Positions 24,971 to 38,344 of a stretch of 64,000 nt of DNA are shown piece after piece (the stretch's first letter is position 1; each line of letters starts with the position of its first letter). Source of the DNA: Theocolax elegans (Eukaryota; Arthropoda; Insecta; Hymenoptera; Cerocephalidae); NCBI GenBank assembly GCA_026168455.1, contig CM047429.1, forward strand, positions 51,405,027 to 51,469,026, read 5' to 3'. The notes under the pieces are model-generated. The model saw only the letters and a list, made by a program, of their open reading frames with translations. It was not told the origin of the DNA and did no database searches. Both the position numbers and the translations under genes were made by a program.

Positions 24971-25730
24971 GTCCTCAAGGTAACAGGTTCACCTGTCAAC
25001 GTACCAAAAATCTGTTGATACCCCCCGAGGCTATGTATCTACAGTTACGCAGGAGTCAGAGGTACACCGAGGACGGGGAATCTCCGGCGGGATAACGATG
25101 TTGCACCTTTTCCGGGCGGGACGAGAGCTTTGTTCGAGCCACCGGAAGCGGATACCGCTCATCAAGGGCCATCAGTCGCGCGTTACAATGCGCGTATATC
25201 TCAACCTCCTGTATACGAGTTGAAGGAAAAAAAGAAGGGAGCACTCCTTCCTACTCGGAATTTGTTCCTGTCGGGTATGCTCGTAGTTCGCGCGAGTAAG
25301 CGCGTACGTGTCGACAATTAATGGCCCGAGCTGTTGCGAGGAATTCGAACGTCACACTGTACACGACCGTCGAAGGATATGCCGCTATACGAGTCTCGCT
25401 TCCGACGCCGGCGGAACCATTCGGCTTGTTTTTCTCTACCCGGGAGATCCCTGTCTATATACATATATATCCACGCGCGGGGGAGTGAGAGCTCTATACC
25501 TTTTGTCTCTCCCAAGCAATTAATAGTCGAACGAAGGGTTATCGAACCTGGTTTTGTTTTCATTCGTCCAAGTGTCACAACTTGTGATACTGTTTGTAGA
25601 CACAAATGGTACAATATTCCTATCCCCTGTATTTTTCTACCCTGTAAATGTTTTATGACAAATTGAGCTACATTCCAGTTTATGTAATTGAACAACTTTA
25701 TGAAACTTCTTTGCGACACTTGTTTTTGAC
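24971..25730. other. CpG-rich block
   Basis: G+C-enriched, with overlapping frames on both strands (133 codons minus, 110 codons plus over the same bases). Equal openness of both strands argues against coding. No family recognised. Confidence 0.45.
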
Positions 25731-27340
25731 CCCTATATTTCTTTTAGTACGCACAATTTACTGACATTATCGTAACATTTTCACATTTATTAAATATAAA
25801 TAAATAGTTGATAAGGTTATCTTAAAAAATATAATATAGATATAAGATATGTTCGAGGTTATATTTTGAAATCCGCATATCTGCACTATATTAAAATATT
25901 ATAATCGAAATGTTACATTTTCTGTAAATTTCCCTTTATAATTTAAAAAATATATTATTCACAATATATTTATATTAGTGAAACGTTATCGCGTCAATGT
26001 GGAAAAAATTATTTTTTTAATATTTTTAAATTCTTAAAGTAAAAACTATTAATGTCCGCCGTGCGTCCGTATGGCCGAACGCATGTATTTATATACTGAA
26101 TTACGTATGTAGGTATATGTTTCATATATTTATAAAATATTACATTTTTATGTTTATGCTGTTTAGATTATGTTTGGTGGAGGCGAATAATATTTTATTT
26201 ATGAAACACACTTAGTCGATTATAGTTACCATCGAAAAAAAGTTTTGGAAATACTCGTCCAATTCGACATAAAATGACCATTATGGATATTATTGCATAG
26301 GTACTGATATATTGGAGGTGTTTGTTATACACATGCATTGTACGTGCATGGGCGGACGGGGAGTATGGGAAGATGGAGGCACTGAATATCATATACGGAA
26401 ATCCACGTAAATTGGTGAATAAATTAAGTTATAGATACTAAAACATAGCTCGAATACTGTAGTACTTCATAAATCAATTTATTTTTGTATAAATAAGTAA
26501 TAATTACATGCCCAATGAAGAGGTAATATTTGCAAACATTTATGCTTTTCGGTCTAATATTTCCGGTTATTAATGAACATGGTTTTTAATATATATAGCA
26601 GTTTATAAATTTTGAAATAATCAAAGTGCTCAGGGCACCATCATCTGAAAAAAAACACCTATTATATTATAATTATATAACCACACATATACTAACTTCT
26701 AACACTGAATATTTGGATAATTGTCATGCATTTTATCTCTGCGTGTCTTAAATTATGGTTTATTGATACAGTTTGAATAATAATATATTTTAGAAATGTT
26801 AATAATGTACATGATTCTAATCACTTTTGTCGATATTGAAATATTTTTACTAAAATACTTGTCAGATATGATTTTCAATATTATTTATCTATTTCTACAA
26901 TGTTTATGGCAAATATTTGTGTCTATAATTTTAGTAGAAAGTGAGAGTCACATTGAAATGTTTAAGTTGCTGTATAGTCATTTCTTCCAGAAAGAGCGTT
27001 TCAAGCACTTTTTTTGTTTCTGAATTTTTACCATATACTAACGCTAAAATTTTTATCCAAAACATTCAAATACTTGGAGTAAAATATTTCTCTGTGTATT
27101 CTTGTATTCAAATTCAATTCATATATCCAGTTTTATTAAGAATTTATAATAATAATACCTTAGGCACAAATTTTATCGTGATCGCTTGGTAACGCAAAAA
27201 GTATTAGAACAACAATAAATAATTTAAGAAATTTATAATGCAATGTATGACAGAGTGACAGTTTGTAAAAGAGATTTTAATTTTATATCGTTTACATCTT
27301 AGATTAAATGAATAATAAAAGAAAAAAATCGTCCTACATT
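25731..27340. other. AT-rich intergenic sequence
   Basis: No recognised gene. Hydrophobic frames at 26796-27192 encode Ile/Phe/Leu-rich peptides expected from T-rich DNA. Confidence 0.5.
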
Positions 27341-28390
27341 TCATCTGATACGGGATAGGAGACGAAAAAGCGGTGGTACTTTTTAAATCTAGCTGTACTT
27401 GTAAGATTTTTCAATTATAATTCCAACTACAGATTCTCGGGGCTGCAAACGAGAAAGAACAAGCGAGGGCGAGTAAGAGAAGGAGATAGGAGGTAGCAGC
27501 TAGAGATAGATAGCGAGCGAGGGAGAGAGAAAGATAGAGAGAGATAGAGAGAGAGAGAGAGTAAAGTTCCCAACGGACTAGCTAGTCAGCTTACCGAATT
27601 AATCCCGAAAAGTTCATTCCACAGGTTACTACACACATGGGCAGAAAAAGTTGACATTGAATTCACGTTGAGAAAAAGAGTCAGATTCAGGTTGGCAGTC
27701 CTGTGGAACGAGCGAGAACGACGAGGCAACCAACAGAAACAAATGCCTTTCTCTTCTCTGTCTCGGCAATGTCTCTAGCGCTCGTAGCGCGAGGCGCGCG
27801 CTCGTGCGCTAGCAGGGAAATTTAATTAAAATTTAATTCTGGGTTTTGCTAATCCGCAAGTTCGAGCCCGAGGTGTCCCTCCCCACTCTCTCGAGTCTCG
27901 GCCTCTTCGTCGCTCTCCAAGAGTTACGGCATGCGTACCTCTCGGTTTTTGCAGCCCGTTCTCCCTTTCGCTTCATCTATCTCTTTCTGACTACGTCTTC
28001 TCGAGGAAGCTCGAGCGCGATTCGGGACTGCCAGGGTTAGAGGCGACGGGGATTACCGCTAAAAGCGTACAAATCCTCGCTTTCTCCTCGCTACGTCGAG
28101 GCTCGACCAAGTGCTGAGCTCGCAGAAAGAGAGAATGGAAGGGACTCGCGAAATGAAGGGTTTGGCCCTGCCGGCCGACGAATCGAGTTTCGCGTCCGAG
28201 TTTTAGGCCGCCAAAAGTTTCCACTCCACGTGTACCTCGGTCTCGGTAATAGTCTTTCGCTCCTACAAGTTTCCTATTCCTGCACTTTTCTATTGATAAT
28301 CTCAGTATCGGATGACGGTTTTGCTTTGTTTTATTTCGTTCCATTTCGTTTCGTTTCGTTTCGTTTCTCCTTTTTAATCCCCTGGCTGTC
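27341..28390. other. CpG-rich block with GA-rich tract
   Basis: GA/GATA-rich tract at about 27465-27563, then CpG-rich sequence and a TTTCG pentamer run (about 28335-28366). Frames of 64 and 117 codons are unrecognised. Confidence 0.5.
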
Positions 28391-29200
28391 AGTTTAACAA
28401 TGACCTTTTATATAGTCTCAATTTTAATTAGTTCCATATTTTTTATTTATATTTGTTGTTTTTCCTCTACGTATTTTATATTACCGTTTTTAAACATCGC
28501 GACTAATTAATTCTATTTCAAATAATTATATTAGAAAACTCGTTATCAATACTATCATTTGTAATCATAAAAATTATTCATTATAATAAAATGTAATTAA
28601 TGTGTAAACAAAATTGTAATGTTTCATTTCTAATGTTTAACAAATTTTTCAATTATGGGAAAAGTTAAAAAATTGACAACTACTTATTACATGTGTGGAA
28701 TGTGAAGGCGTATACTCTCTGTTTTCTTGAATACTAGTTTTAATTAAGTACTAACTATATGTATTTATAATATTATTATTTAATGATTAACAAATATTTC
28801 AATATATACTCTTGCATATAGTCTTAATATATTGGGGGAATTTTCAAAAAAAGTTTTTTAAGATCTAAACTATTTTATTATTAAATTGATGACAAATTAA
28901 GTATTTATAGTATGTTCCAAACTTGAGTGGAAATTTTATTTTGAAATATGTGGGGCATATTTATGGTTTGGAGGTACAGAAGAATAGTATTCTGAAGCAA
29001 ACGATTCTAAAGAAATGATTCCTTTGGAATCGTTTGCAGACAGTGATAGACATTAAAGTAATGAAGGTGCAAGTCGTCAAAAGTTTTAATCAAATAATTC
29101 GTTATTTCATTTTGAGTAAAAGAATCGATGAAGTGAACTATCAGAGAAAGAGAAAATAAGCGGTCTAATCATTATTATATACCTGGGTAACAATAGCCCA
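28391..29200. other. AT-rich spacer with a 16-bp hairpin
   Basis: AT-rich. At 28997-29037 an inverted repeat, GCAAACGATTCTAAAG / CTTTGGAATCGTTTGC, separated by 9 nt, pairs fully as RNA if one U-G pair is allowed. Confidence 0.6.
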
Positions 29201-30323
29201 AAGCAGACTTTCAATTAATCATGGCAATTTATTCAAACCAGCTTCCTCTGGAGCGCGCAAACATCCCAGTGGGATTTCGTTCCATTAGCCGTACACGGCG
29301 CATCGTCTCAAAGAGACAAAAAATAAAGACAATTCCGGGCCCTTCCCAGTGACTTTATACCACGAGTAGGAAAAAGGGGGAGACAAGAGGGACAGAGGAA
29401 GTAAGACGAGGTAGGTCGAGCCACGAGCCACGAGGTACGAGGTACGAGGCGAGGCGAGGCGAGCATCAGCATCAGCGAGGATCGAGGAAAGGTAGGAAGG
29501 CGCGATTCTGCGCTTTCAGCAACCGGCACAATGAGGGGGACGAGCTTTAAATTACATTCTTCCCATCCGGCAAAGCTCACCGAGGAACTTTTCCACTCGA
29601 TTCCACGTCCAATTGCAGATGCTCGGTGAGGTACAGGAGCGCCGGTGGCTCCTGTAAGTTTCGGGTGGAGCGGCGCGAGCTCCGTGGTAATGGTCTTTAA
29701 ATGTGAAACAGGCCGATGGGCGGCGACGCCTCGCTCGCTCGCGCGTGATGGAATTCCTCTCGCGCTATTTTCCCCCCGGAACAGAGATGAAGCTGGAGTG
29801 AAAGGAGAGGTAGGGCTAGGATGCCGGAAACACCTCGCGCATCCCTTGTTTTCCACCTCCATACTCGTTATCCGTGCTCTCCATTTCCCACGACACTTAC
29901 CTACTCTTTCCCTTCCACCTTCGTCTCTCTTACTTTCGGTCTCGGTCTCTTCCCTCATCTCAGGCTTCCTGCCCTCCTTCTTGCCCTCCTTCTTGCCCTC
30001 CCTTATACCCGGACTCTCCGGACGAGAAAATGGAAAATACAGCCGGGGATGCTTTATGAAATTTAATAAATACGAAATGAATCTCCTTGGCCGCACGCCG
30101 CACCGCTGCGTACTTATATAGATATAGACAAACGTACACACACACGCGCGCGCGCGCGCACACACACGTACACACATATTTATGTATGTATTTTCGTGTA
30201 TAAAGAAATGAGCATCCAGGAAGAGGGTGAGGAAAATTGTGCAAAAGAGGAAAAAGCTCGTTTTGCGTCGAAAGAAAAAGTGAGAGAGAAGAGAGGGTCC
30301 AAGAGGGAATGAAAGGAGGGGGC

Positions 30324-30356
<33 letters not shown>

Positions 30357-30680
30357 GGTAGTCAAACTGAATTGGAGCGAGAACGAGAGGAGATTGTACG
30401 TTGAGAAAAAGAAGGTGGCCATTGTGTCGAATAGGCCAGTTGTTGTCGGAATTTTTTTAGTTGCCCTGCACAATCTCGGACAAGAATGTTTCACGAGGAT
30501 TTTCTCCTTCTACGCCGGGTAGATTAACCGGCTAATTTAAAATTATGCTCGTTAGCATATTCACGGGCTGTTGCTGCCACGGACGGAACGTTCGCTTCCC
30601 GGCGATTCAAAAAATCTCGCTTTAACGAATGCCCTTTTTGCCCAAGCCAAATGAATACGCCCGAAAAAGAAATATGTAAA
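29201..30680. other. CpG-rich block with Z-DNA-prone and (GA)n tracts
   Basis: Rich in CpG with cryptic simplicity: GAGCCACGAG/GGTACGAG/GGCGA runs (29418-29465), a 12-bp tandem CCTTCTTGCCCT (29965-30003), the CA/CG tract (30132-30176) and a GA array (30326-30355). A 289-codon minus frame (30177-29308) begins inside the CA/CG tract and runs through these repeats. It is Arg/Ser/Pro-rich and unrecognised, and the plus strand is also open over 158 codons in the same place, so I do not call a gene. Confidence 0.5.
30132..30176. repeat. alternating purine-pyrimidine (CA)n(CG)n(CA)n tract
   Basis: Uninterrupted ACGTACAC..CGCG..CACACGTACACACA alternation with a CG core of about 16 bp. Such tracts are the classic Z-DNA-forming sequence. 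Confidence 0.95.
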
Positions 30681-31500
30681 TGACTTTTGTTTTCCTTAAA
30701 AGTTCAACTTTTCTAATGTTGGAGTAATATAATGCTCAATTTGTAAGGGAGGTTGGAACAAGTCTGTAAGTTTTACCTGAGTCAACTTGCTGCTTCATTT
30801 TCGAATATAAATGTCCTTATTACACGGAATTTTTTTTTAATAAAAATATTGTCTTCGTTTTTATTTGTTGTACGCTTCTATTTGAAATAACTCGTACTTA
30901 TACTTTTTCTATTTGTCAAACTCTTACTGAATTCAAACCACCGCCCCAAATTCATTAACACGAAATATTCTCCAGACAATATTAATATACGTTGATTACT
31001 CACCAAGATTATGAGATAGAAAGAGATGCTATAATCCTTACCTGAAAAAAGTAATAAAATTGGGTTATTAAGACGGTACTATTTATATATTGTATACTCA
31101 AGTTAACTTTGATACAGCAATAAATAATAAAATAGATTATTATGAAAGTATAATAATTATAATATATAGACTATCAGAGTATTAAGAATAGTATTCAAAT
31201 AGTAAGTATGATCGCAATAACCACATGTTACACTTGCAAAATTAAATTAAAAACTTATATTGCCAACAAATTTTACTTTTCCTAAACTTTGGCTAATTAA
31301 ATACTAGTACATTTAAGAACGATAAATGACTTTCATCGAATAAATCTACAAAATCGCACGTGTCTTAATTTGCTAGGCAAAGAACTAAAATCCCTCACTA
31401 AAAATACGTGCCAAATAACTTTATTACATAATAATGCTGAATGATTCAATAACAATGTATTCCTTATACAGAGATTATTATGTTTTATTTTTCTTCAAAT
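30681..31500. other. AT-rich intergenic sequence
   Basis: No gene or element recognised. Confidence 0.5.
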
Positions 31501-32444
31501 CCTACCCATAAATTCAATAATTTGTAGTCACGAGGTCGAAATACATTTCCCCACGTTGTCGTGTACAACAAGGAGGCAATGTTGAAATTGTCGGTGGGCA
31601 GCCCCGCGACATAGTATACACAACTTCAAGAAACAAAGGATCTTTCCGGGTTTTCTCGAATTTGTAAATGGAAACAAACAATGTTTGTGTCTCTCGATCG
31701 TAAAATTTACCGAAAAAACTAAATAAAAATAAATAAAAAGATAATACTCGAAATCAGAGGAGGAAATGTTTACCGCTTTATGCAATTCGAGATCTGTGCA
31801 TTTTCCACGGAAGGTTGGGTTACTCCTAGAGGTATCGATACTGGCACACATGTATGTATGTATACGTCAAACAGCATTTTTACGAGGAATAAATTGATAA
31901 GGGCGGCTGTAAATTCACCAAGCTGGTGAGTTGAGAACCGTTTGAAAGGCGTTCAAACAGTGTATTACAGCTTTTCTTCCCCGCCCTCCCACCCCCCTGT
32001 GCCGCCCTCCCTTTGACGGAGACGACACACGAAGCTTCGCTGCCTGGCACAGAGGCACTTCGACGGAAAACAGTTGGGCTTGGCACGACAGCTTCTCCTT
32101 CACCCCTCCTCGACCCCTCCGCCTTCCGAACCCCTCCTACGCTTTATTGCTGGACGAAGTCGGTACTAAAACCTCGATTACTAACCCACCCACACCCCAC
32201 CTCCCTCTCGCTCTCTCCCAGCTGGTAGTCAACTCCCTCCACCTTTCTCTCCTCTCCCTGTCCCTCCCCCTACGCTCCTCGATTCTTTTTTCCTCTTCTT
32301 TTACAACTTCATAACTCCCAGTAGCGTTTGGCGGCCCTTTCCCGTTGCAATTTTCTTGCTTCGTGTGACCGCGCGAGATTCCCTTGACTTGCCTCCCCTC
32401 TTAACCTCCGCCCACCTTGTCTTCTTTTCTCTATTTCTTCCTCC

Positions 32445-32475
<31 letters not shown>

Positions 32476-33020
32476 GCTTTCTGTTTTACTCTCCCTCTCT
32501 TCTTTTGTCGTCCAATTCTTCTTCCTTTTTCTACACGAGAACGAGAGCGGCAATAAAAGGCCGTTTATTTATTTACTGCGCCACGAAAGCCCCGGCAAAA
32601 TGAGGGAGGTTAATGCGCCGGACAATGATCCCCTACCGTACCTACCGTACTCGATACACACAGACACACGTATGTGTATACGTGTATATATATATGTATA
32701 TATATATATATATCCGAGAAGAGGAGAATTTTTAAATCACATTTCCAATCTTTCTCGTTTTCCCATGTGTGCTCGTTCACCATATCTTTTTTTCCCCATA
32801 TTTTTCTGGCGCGCACGGTTGATCTTTTGTGAGCGTATACGAGGATTTTATTATTTGCTTTTTATTGCCGCGCTTTTTCCGTGCTGGACCGTAAGATCGT
32901 TACATATTTATCGCGACATCATTGGAACAAAGTACTTGGCTGATTTATTAAGGAATTCTCGAGTGAGCGGTTGTTGCTTTACTTTATTTAAATGCACCCT
33001 TGCTCTTTTGTAATTGTACG
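31501..33020. other. CpG- and pyrimidine-rich block with (CT)n and (TA)n
   Basis: C-rich pyrimidine sequence (31975-32290), a CT array (32450-32475) and a TA run (32684-32713). Plus frames of 66-198 codons read through the CT and TA arrays (Ser/Leu then Tyr/Ile strings) and have no family match. Confidence 0.5.
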
Positions 33021-35780
33021 TTATTATCGGATTGTCGTAATGATTAGACTTAAAATTTTAGTTCCCTCGCATTTTTACTCAAATTTCATTTTTATACGGT
33101 TATAACGAAGAAAAGATTATTCCAACTTTACAGGTTTCCTGACTTTTTAAGAATACTAAATTTTAGTGGTTACTCGAATGAACCTCGAGAAAAGTAGTTG
33201 TTCCAGCAAAATTTATGAACATTCTCAAAGTTTTTCACGATTTTCTAAAAATTAAGGTTTTTAACGTGCTCGCGAAACATTCGTAATAGATTATTAATTT
33301 ATTAATTAATTTATTTATTAATTATAAGGGATGCACATACATCTTAGTCAAACTGTTCAAGTTGTACGTAAGCAAGAGCGATCTTAATATTATTTCATTA
33401 GTAATTTGATTAGTTTAAATAGTTTGTTTGAATAAGAGAAATTTAATCACCGGCGGGCGAAGAAAGATAAAAAGGGTCAAGCGAGTACAATTAGTCGATT
33501 TAAGGTAATATTCAACGAGACATACGTCGCATCCAGGCAAGTGAGTATATTCTAACCTCGAATCCTGTATTTTCAGAGCGAAGGGCGTACACGTCACGCG
33601 AGAGCTCTGAATGTCAGGATTTCCCTCCCGCCTCGGCTGTCTACCAACTGCTACTTGTGCATATACGAAGGCATTCACGTTCTTGCTCGGCTCGCGTAGT
33701 CTACGACTAATCTGCACGGAAAGACACTGCACCGTGGTTTTGCTTACCTCCTTCCCCTGATCGCGTTCTGCTAAATTAATCGTTTGGATTTGCATTTTGA
33801 TATAGATGTTTGTATACTGATGTATAAGCTTTACGGAGTAAATAAATGTTTATTAAATTTAACAAAATACATTTCATTCTTTACATCGGTATAAAATGTC
33901 ATTTATAATTGTATTTATTTCTAAAATATATAATAAAACTTTATAAATACGCTAACACTTGTACACGCGTATCATTTTGCTATCGATATCGATAAATTAC
34001 GCGAATATCTATGATTTGTTAACAAATCCAAAGGAATACAAAAGTAAATCTGTAGAAATGGTGAAAACAAATCATTTGCAAAAGAAAAGAAAATAAGAAG
34101 CAGAATGTAAGAAAAATCCGTGAAACTCGTATAAAAATAGAGAAACTAAGAAGCCTTCCTTCAAATTCGGAACATTCTCAGTTCGTAACGCAGAATAGCT
34201 ATATATCATCTAACATGCATGAAAATAAGCCCGAGTATACTTCGAGGACTTTTCATCCACTTTGTCACGAAAACATTGAATATGGTTTAAAGTACCCGCA
34301 AAGGGAGAAGATTTTCTATGGTACATTTTTATTGAATCTGCATGTAAGAGAGAAATTATAAAGTATAAGCTTGGTTGAAGTACCAACTATTTTAGTATGT
34401 TAAAAACTTTTTAAAATATTTTTACTTATAAATAATAATTATTTATAGATGAACTCATTAGCCGTGCAATGTGGTTAAAATGTATAATAACTCGGTGCAT
34501 TTTTTTAAATAATTCTGATTTTTCGTGCAAAAACACTTTTTTTCTCAATTTTCTTTGAAAGTAAGCGTTTGTTACAGTTTATTTGTCAAATCTATTTTTA
34601 TTTCGAAGTATTTACTAAAGCACGTAAATATTAAGTTAGTATATCCATAAGTATATAATCGATAACTGTAGGGGAACGACCGGTTTAAAGTAATATATGG
34701 AGAAATATACCTACTGCACCACCGAATATTTGTTTCTTTTGCAGAGTTGCCCCACATTTATTTAACCCAACAAAAAAGTAAAGATGACATTTCGATTGTA
34801 TAAGTATAAGTTCGATGGCCTGTTAAAAAGTAAAAAGGTTGCAAATAGTAGTGTGCTTATTGCTAATTGCTCTCATTGTGGTTCACAAGTTTTAATCAAG
34901 TTAACTCAGAGCACGCAACGAAGCGAGAAAAGGCGCGCACGCGATGCTCGGCTAATTTGACTCACAACAGAGGAAAATAAGACGACGGCTGTGTCATCTC
35001 TTAAATGGAAAGAACTTGGTACACATAAAATGCGTACACACGAAGACTCCTGGAATGTCTAGCCTGCCAAGATGACGGTAAAATGCTAATTAGATATATT
35101 TTACCTAATTAGTTTCTTCATTAACCTGCCTATTAAATTTAAAAAATTTTATTAACTTTTATTAATAATTAATGACAATTACATGGTTCCTGTTTAATCA
35201 ACGGATCTGGTCCTTTTGAGAAATTCTTAGTTAGAAATTAGTTTTTGATTGAATAAACCGAAAGTTCGTCGATAACTTTCAGAGCAATTCATATTTTCAT
35301 GATCAAAGCGTGTAACGCCGCCGTACCTGCGACAAGAAACTTTAACTTGATAATAATGATACCTACATATTTAATTACTTAATAATGTAACTAATAGCTA
35401 GTTTATATTTAGCAGCTATTTAGAATAGATGTTCCTCCAATAATACAATGTGTACTTAAAACTACATTTTTTACGCCCGACTTATCCTTGATACATACTA
35501 CTAGTTGAATACATACTCTGCTGACACAATTATTCGAGCACATGATTATATATTTATAAAAATAAGATGAAGTTAACATTTTTAAATAATTGAATTATGC
35601 ATAATATGTATTCACTTAATCTAATAAATAAACTTTAGCATTACAAAAATTTAAATATTATTATTCTTTTGTCTATTTCTTGACATTGTCACAATATATC
35701 TGTGAAAATAACAATTTTAAAATATTTATTCGGTATTCTGTATATCAGTATTCGAAAATAAATCAAACAAAACGAGGTTA
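33021..35780. other. mostly AT-rich, with a CpG-rich patch at about 33440-33790
   Basis: The patch has a 126-codon minus frame (33795-33415) of unknown nature. A second small G+C-richer patch lies at 34860-35080. Otherwise AT-rich with nothing recognised. Confidence 0.45.
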
Positions 35781-36660
35781 GGAATCACGAACCGCGCATC
35801 GAAATTGCAGAGGCGTACACGAGCTGTAGCATGGAGAAACGTCGCTATTACGCATATCCATCTAGAAAACCAAACAAAAATGGCCAAGAGATCTCGATCA
35901 GTCAGGCATTTCTTGGGTGGGTATCATTCTTTTGACCGATGCATCTTCATCTCCGAAACCCGAATGACCCTCGACACCCGGACACACAGATTTATAAGCC
36001 ACTTATGGAGAGACGGTCAGGTATTATCCGAGCTTTCTGTATAAGCACGGGTGTGTACGTGTGCATGTGTGTGTGTGTGTGTGTGGGTGTATATGGACGC
36101 GTTTGCTTGGAGCGCTGTTTACGTTCGGAAACATTCACATTTTATTCGCGTCACTTTGCATATGCATCAGCAGCTATGCCGCGTCTTTCCTTCCTTCCTC
36201 TTCCATTCCTTCTTACCTTCTTTTTTCATGCGCCTCGTCTTTGTCGTCTTGGTCGCGCATATCCGCAGGGCGCATTTTCGCATGCGTGTTCTTGTGTACA
36301 TACGTATGCATCCACTCTCGCTCGCATTCTCTTTTTCTTTCTCGGTACATGCCAGACACGTGCGGGAAATTTTGAAAACTCGCGTGTGCGGATGTATGGG
36401 AGAGGGAGGTGAAAAAGTCGCGAAACGCGGGCACGTACAATAAGCGAATGAATGTGTGTGTGTATGTTGCGAGAGGAGGAGGAGGAGGAGGAAAAGGTAG
36501 GTTGGTGGATGTGCGTGTTGGTGTGGGAGCATACGATCGCAGTGTCAGTCGATGCGATACTCGAGCAAGAGATGCGCAGTATTGTCGACCCCTATTTTTT
36601 TGGTTCATAACCCTTTTTATTTTATTTCGAGGTTCAGCTATTCGATTAAAATTATAATGG
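35781..36660. other. CpG-rich block with (GT)n and (GGA)n
   Basis: GT array at 36065-36090, pyrimidine-rich TTCC stretch (36185-36230) and GAG/GGA-rich tract (36470-36495). Up to five overlapping frames of 80-157 codons occur on both strands. None resembles a known protein, and both strands are open at once. Confidence 0.5.
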
Positions 36661-38213
36661 AATACCTTTGCGAAGTGAACCTAATTAAACTTCTGATAAA
36701 GGTAAGGAAAGAATGAACGGCATCCTTTCGGATTAACAAATAGTAAACATACGAGATAATAATATACTGTAGTAGACTAGAGACATTAAATTATGCGATA
36801 TTAATTTTTCGATTTCTAAAAATCAATATTTGCTTCAGTACATTGCATGTTATATCTGATTTTTTTAGAACGTGCAGTATAATTTTAAAATGTGCAAATT
36901 CTGTTAGCAATATAGCCATGTGTTGACATGAATAAGAAAAAAATCAACATTATTTTTATCCAATATAGTAAATAAAAAGTTATTGAAATATATATCTATT
37001 TATAAATGCATCGCTTTCCAAAAGTAACCTCATGCTAACTAGAATTTTTCCCAGAAATTTAATGTTAAAAATAATGATAAAAAAAGTCAAACCATCCTGA
37101 ATATATAGTATCAAATTTGATAAGAAAAAAAGAAGGTTTCAGCAATCGGGGTTTCCATCTATTATAAATAGATCGCAGAGGATGGCAACACAGGGATACC
37201 GTCGAGGTATACACGCACGAAGATGCTGCGGTCTCAGGTTGACTGTATATTCGTGGTGTGCCCGCACACCGTCCCACCTCTATCCAGCGCATTTCCAGTC
37301 CCATGCCAGCTTAACGCGAACGGATGGAATTTGACTTGCAACGAGGTCGTTTGACGTTGCGCACACCCCGCGCCGGTCCACCTTGGATAGATATAGAGGA
37401 ACCTCACGTACGCCGATTACGCATGTGCATGTTTCCCGTACACTAGCTGGAGAAAGAGAGAGCTTTGGATTTGGATTTGGTTGCGTACTGCGGCTGGAAT
37501 GGCTAAGAAGACTACGAAGTGGATAAAACTCTTTTTAAGGAGGATTCGGAGAAAATGGAACTAGCGAAATGAAATTGATGAGATAAACTACTAGTTAATT
37601 AAATTTAAATATTATTTTCCTGCTCGTGATCTATTTTTTACGGTACCGTATACGCGTTGTGTAACAGTTTCATTTTAATTTTTAAAGTAGACATCCCGAA
37701 CGAGCAGTTTAAAATTTAAATTGGATTATTTTAAAAAATCATCTTTACTCATTTTTAATAAATAAAATATCTTTTACATATGATACGAGGACAATCAAAA
37801 TACATGTATAATAATGTTATAAATATCTTTGAATACACGAGAAATTAATTTTATCTTACAAAAGTACATACAATTTCAGCTAAATTTATTAGAATTGCCT
37901 AATTAAATATTGTCAATTTTGTAAATAAATATAATTGTAATGTATATTATGTACAATACAGATAAATATAATTTTACATCAAACGGTACTATCTAAATAC
38001 CGTAAAAATTTATAATATTATATTGAGAAACTTAATTTTATCGTTAAAGGTTGAAACTGAAAAAGTACTTTTATAAAATAATTTTTCTCATCGACGTAAA
38101 CTCAATTCTATGATGTTAAGTAAGCACAGAATTTTAGTCATTTTTGACCGATGAAGGGAAAAATTGTCAAAAAGAAAGTAAAAAAAATTGTGAGTTATAG
38201 GGAGAGAAACGAA
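36661..38213. other. AT-rich sequence with a CpG-rich patch at about 37130-37560
   Basis: The patch contains only short unrecognised frames. The rest is AT-rich and featureless. Confidence 0.45.
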
Positions 38214-38271
38214 GATAAAAACGGAATGAGTGAAGGAGAGAGAGAGAAAGCTCGATAAAAACGGAATGAGT

Positions 38272-38312
<41 letters not shown>
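38214..38312. repeat. 40-bp direct duplication leading into a (GA)n array
   Basis: The phrase GATAAAAACGGAATGAGTGA occurs at 38214 and again at 38254, each followed by GA repeats; the second runs on as an uninterrupted AG array to about 38310. The minus-strand frame here is a Ser/Leu string from the array. Confidence 0.9.
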
Positions 38313-38313
<1 letters not shown>

Positions 38314-38344
38314 AGAGGGGGGAGAGAGCGCTCGGGCCTGTGCA

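Noticed and set aside
29308..30177. 289-codon minus-strand frame, the longest in the window
   Set aside because: It starts inside a CA/CG repeat, passes through a 12-bp tandem and other cryptic repeats, is Arg/Ser/Pro-biased and is opposed by a 158-codon frame on the plus strand. No domain is recognisable.
32417..33013. 198-codon plus-strand frame
   Set aside because: Reads through a CT array and a TA array and has no recognisable domain.
35939..36608. cluster of overlapping frames on both strands
   Set aside because: Five frames share the same bases. The openness reflects low stop-codon content of CpG-rich and GT/GGA repeat DNA.
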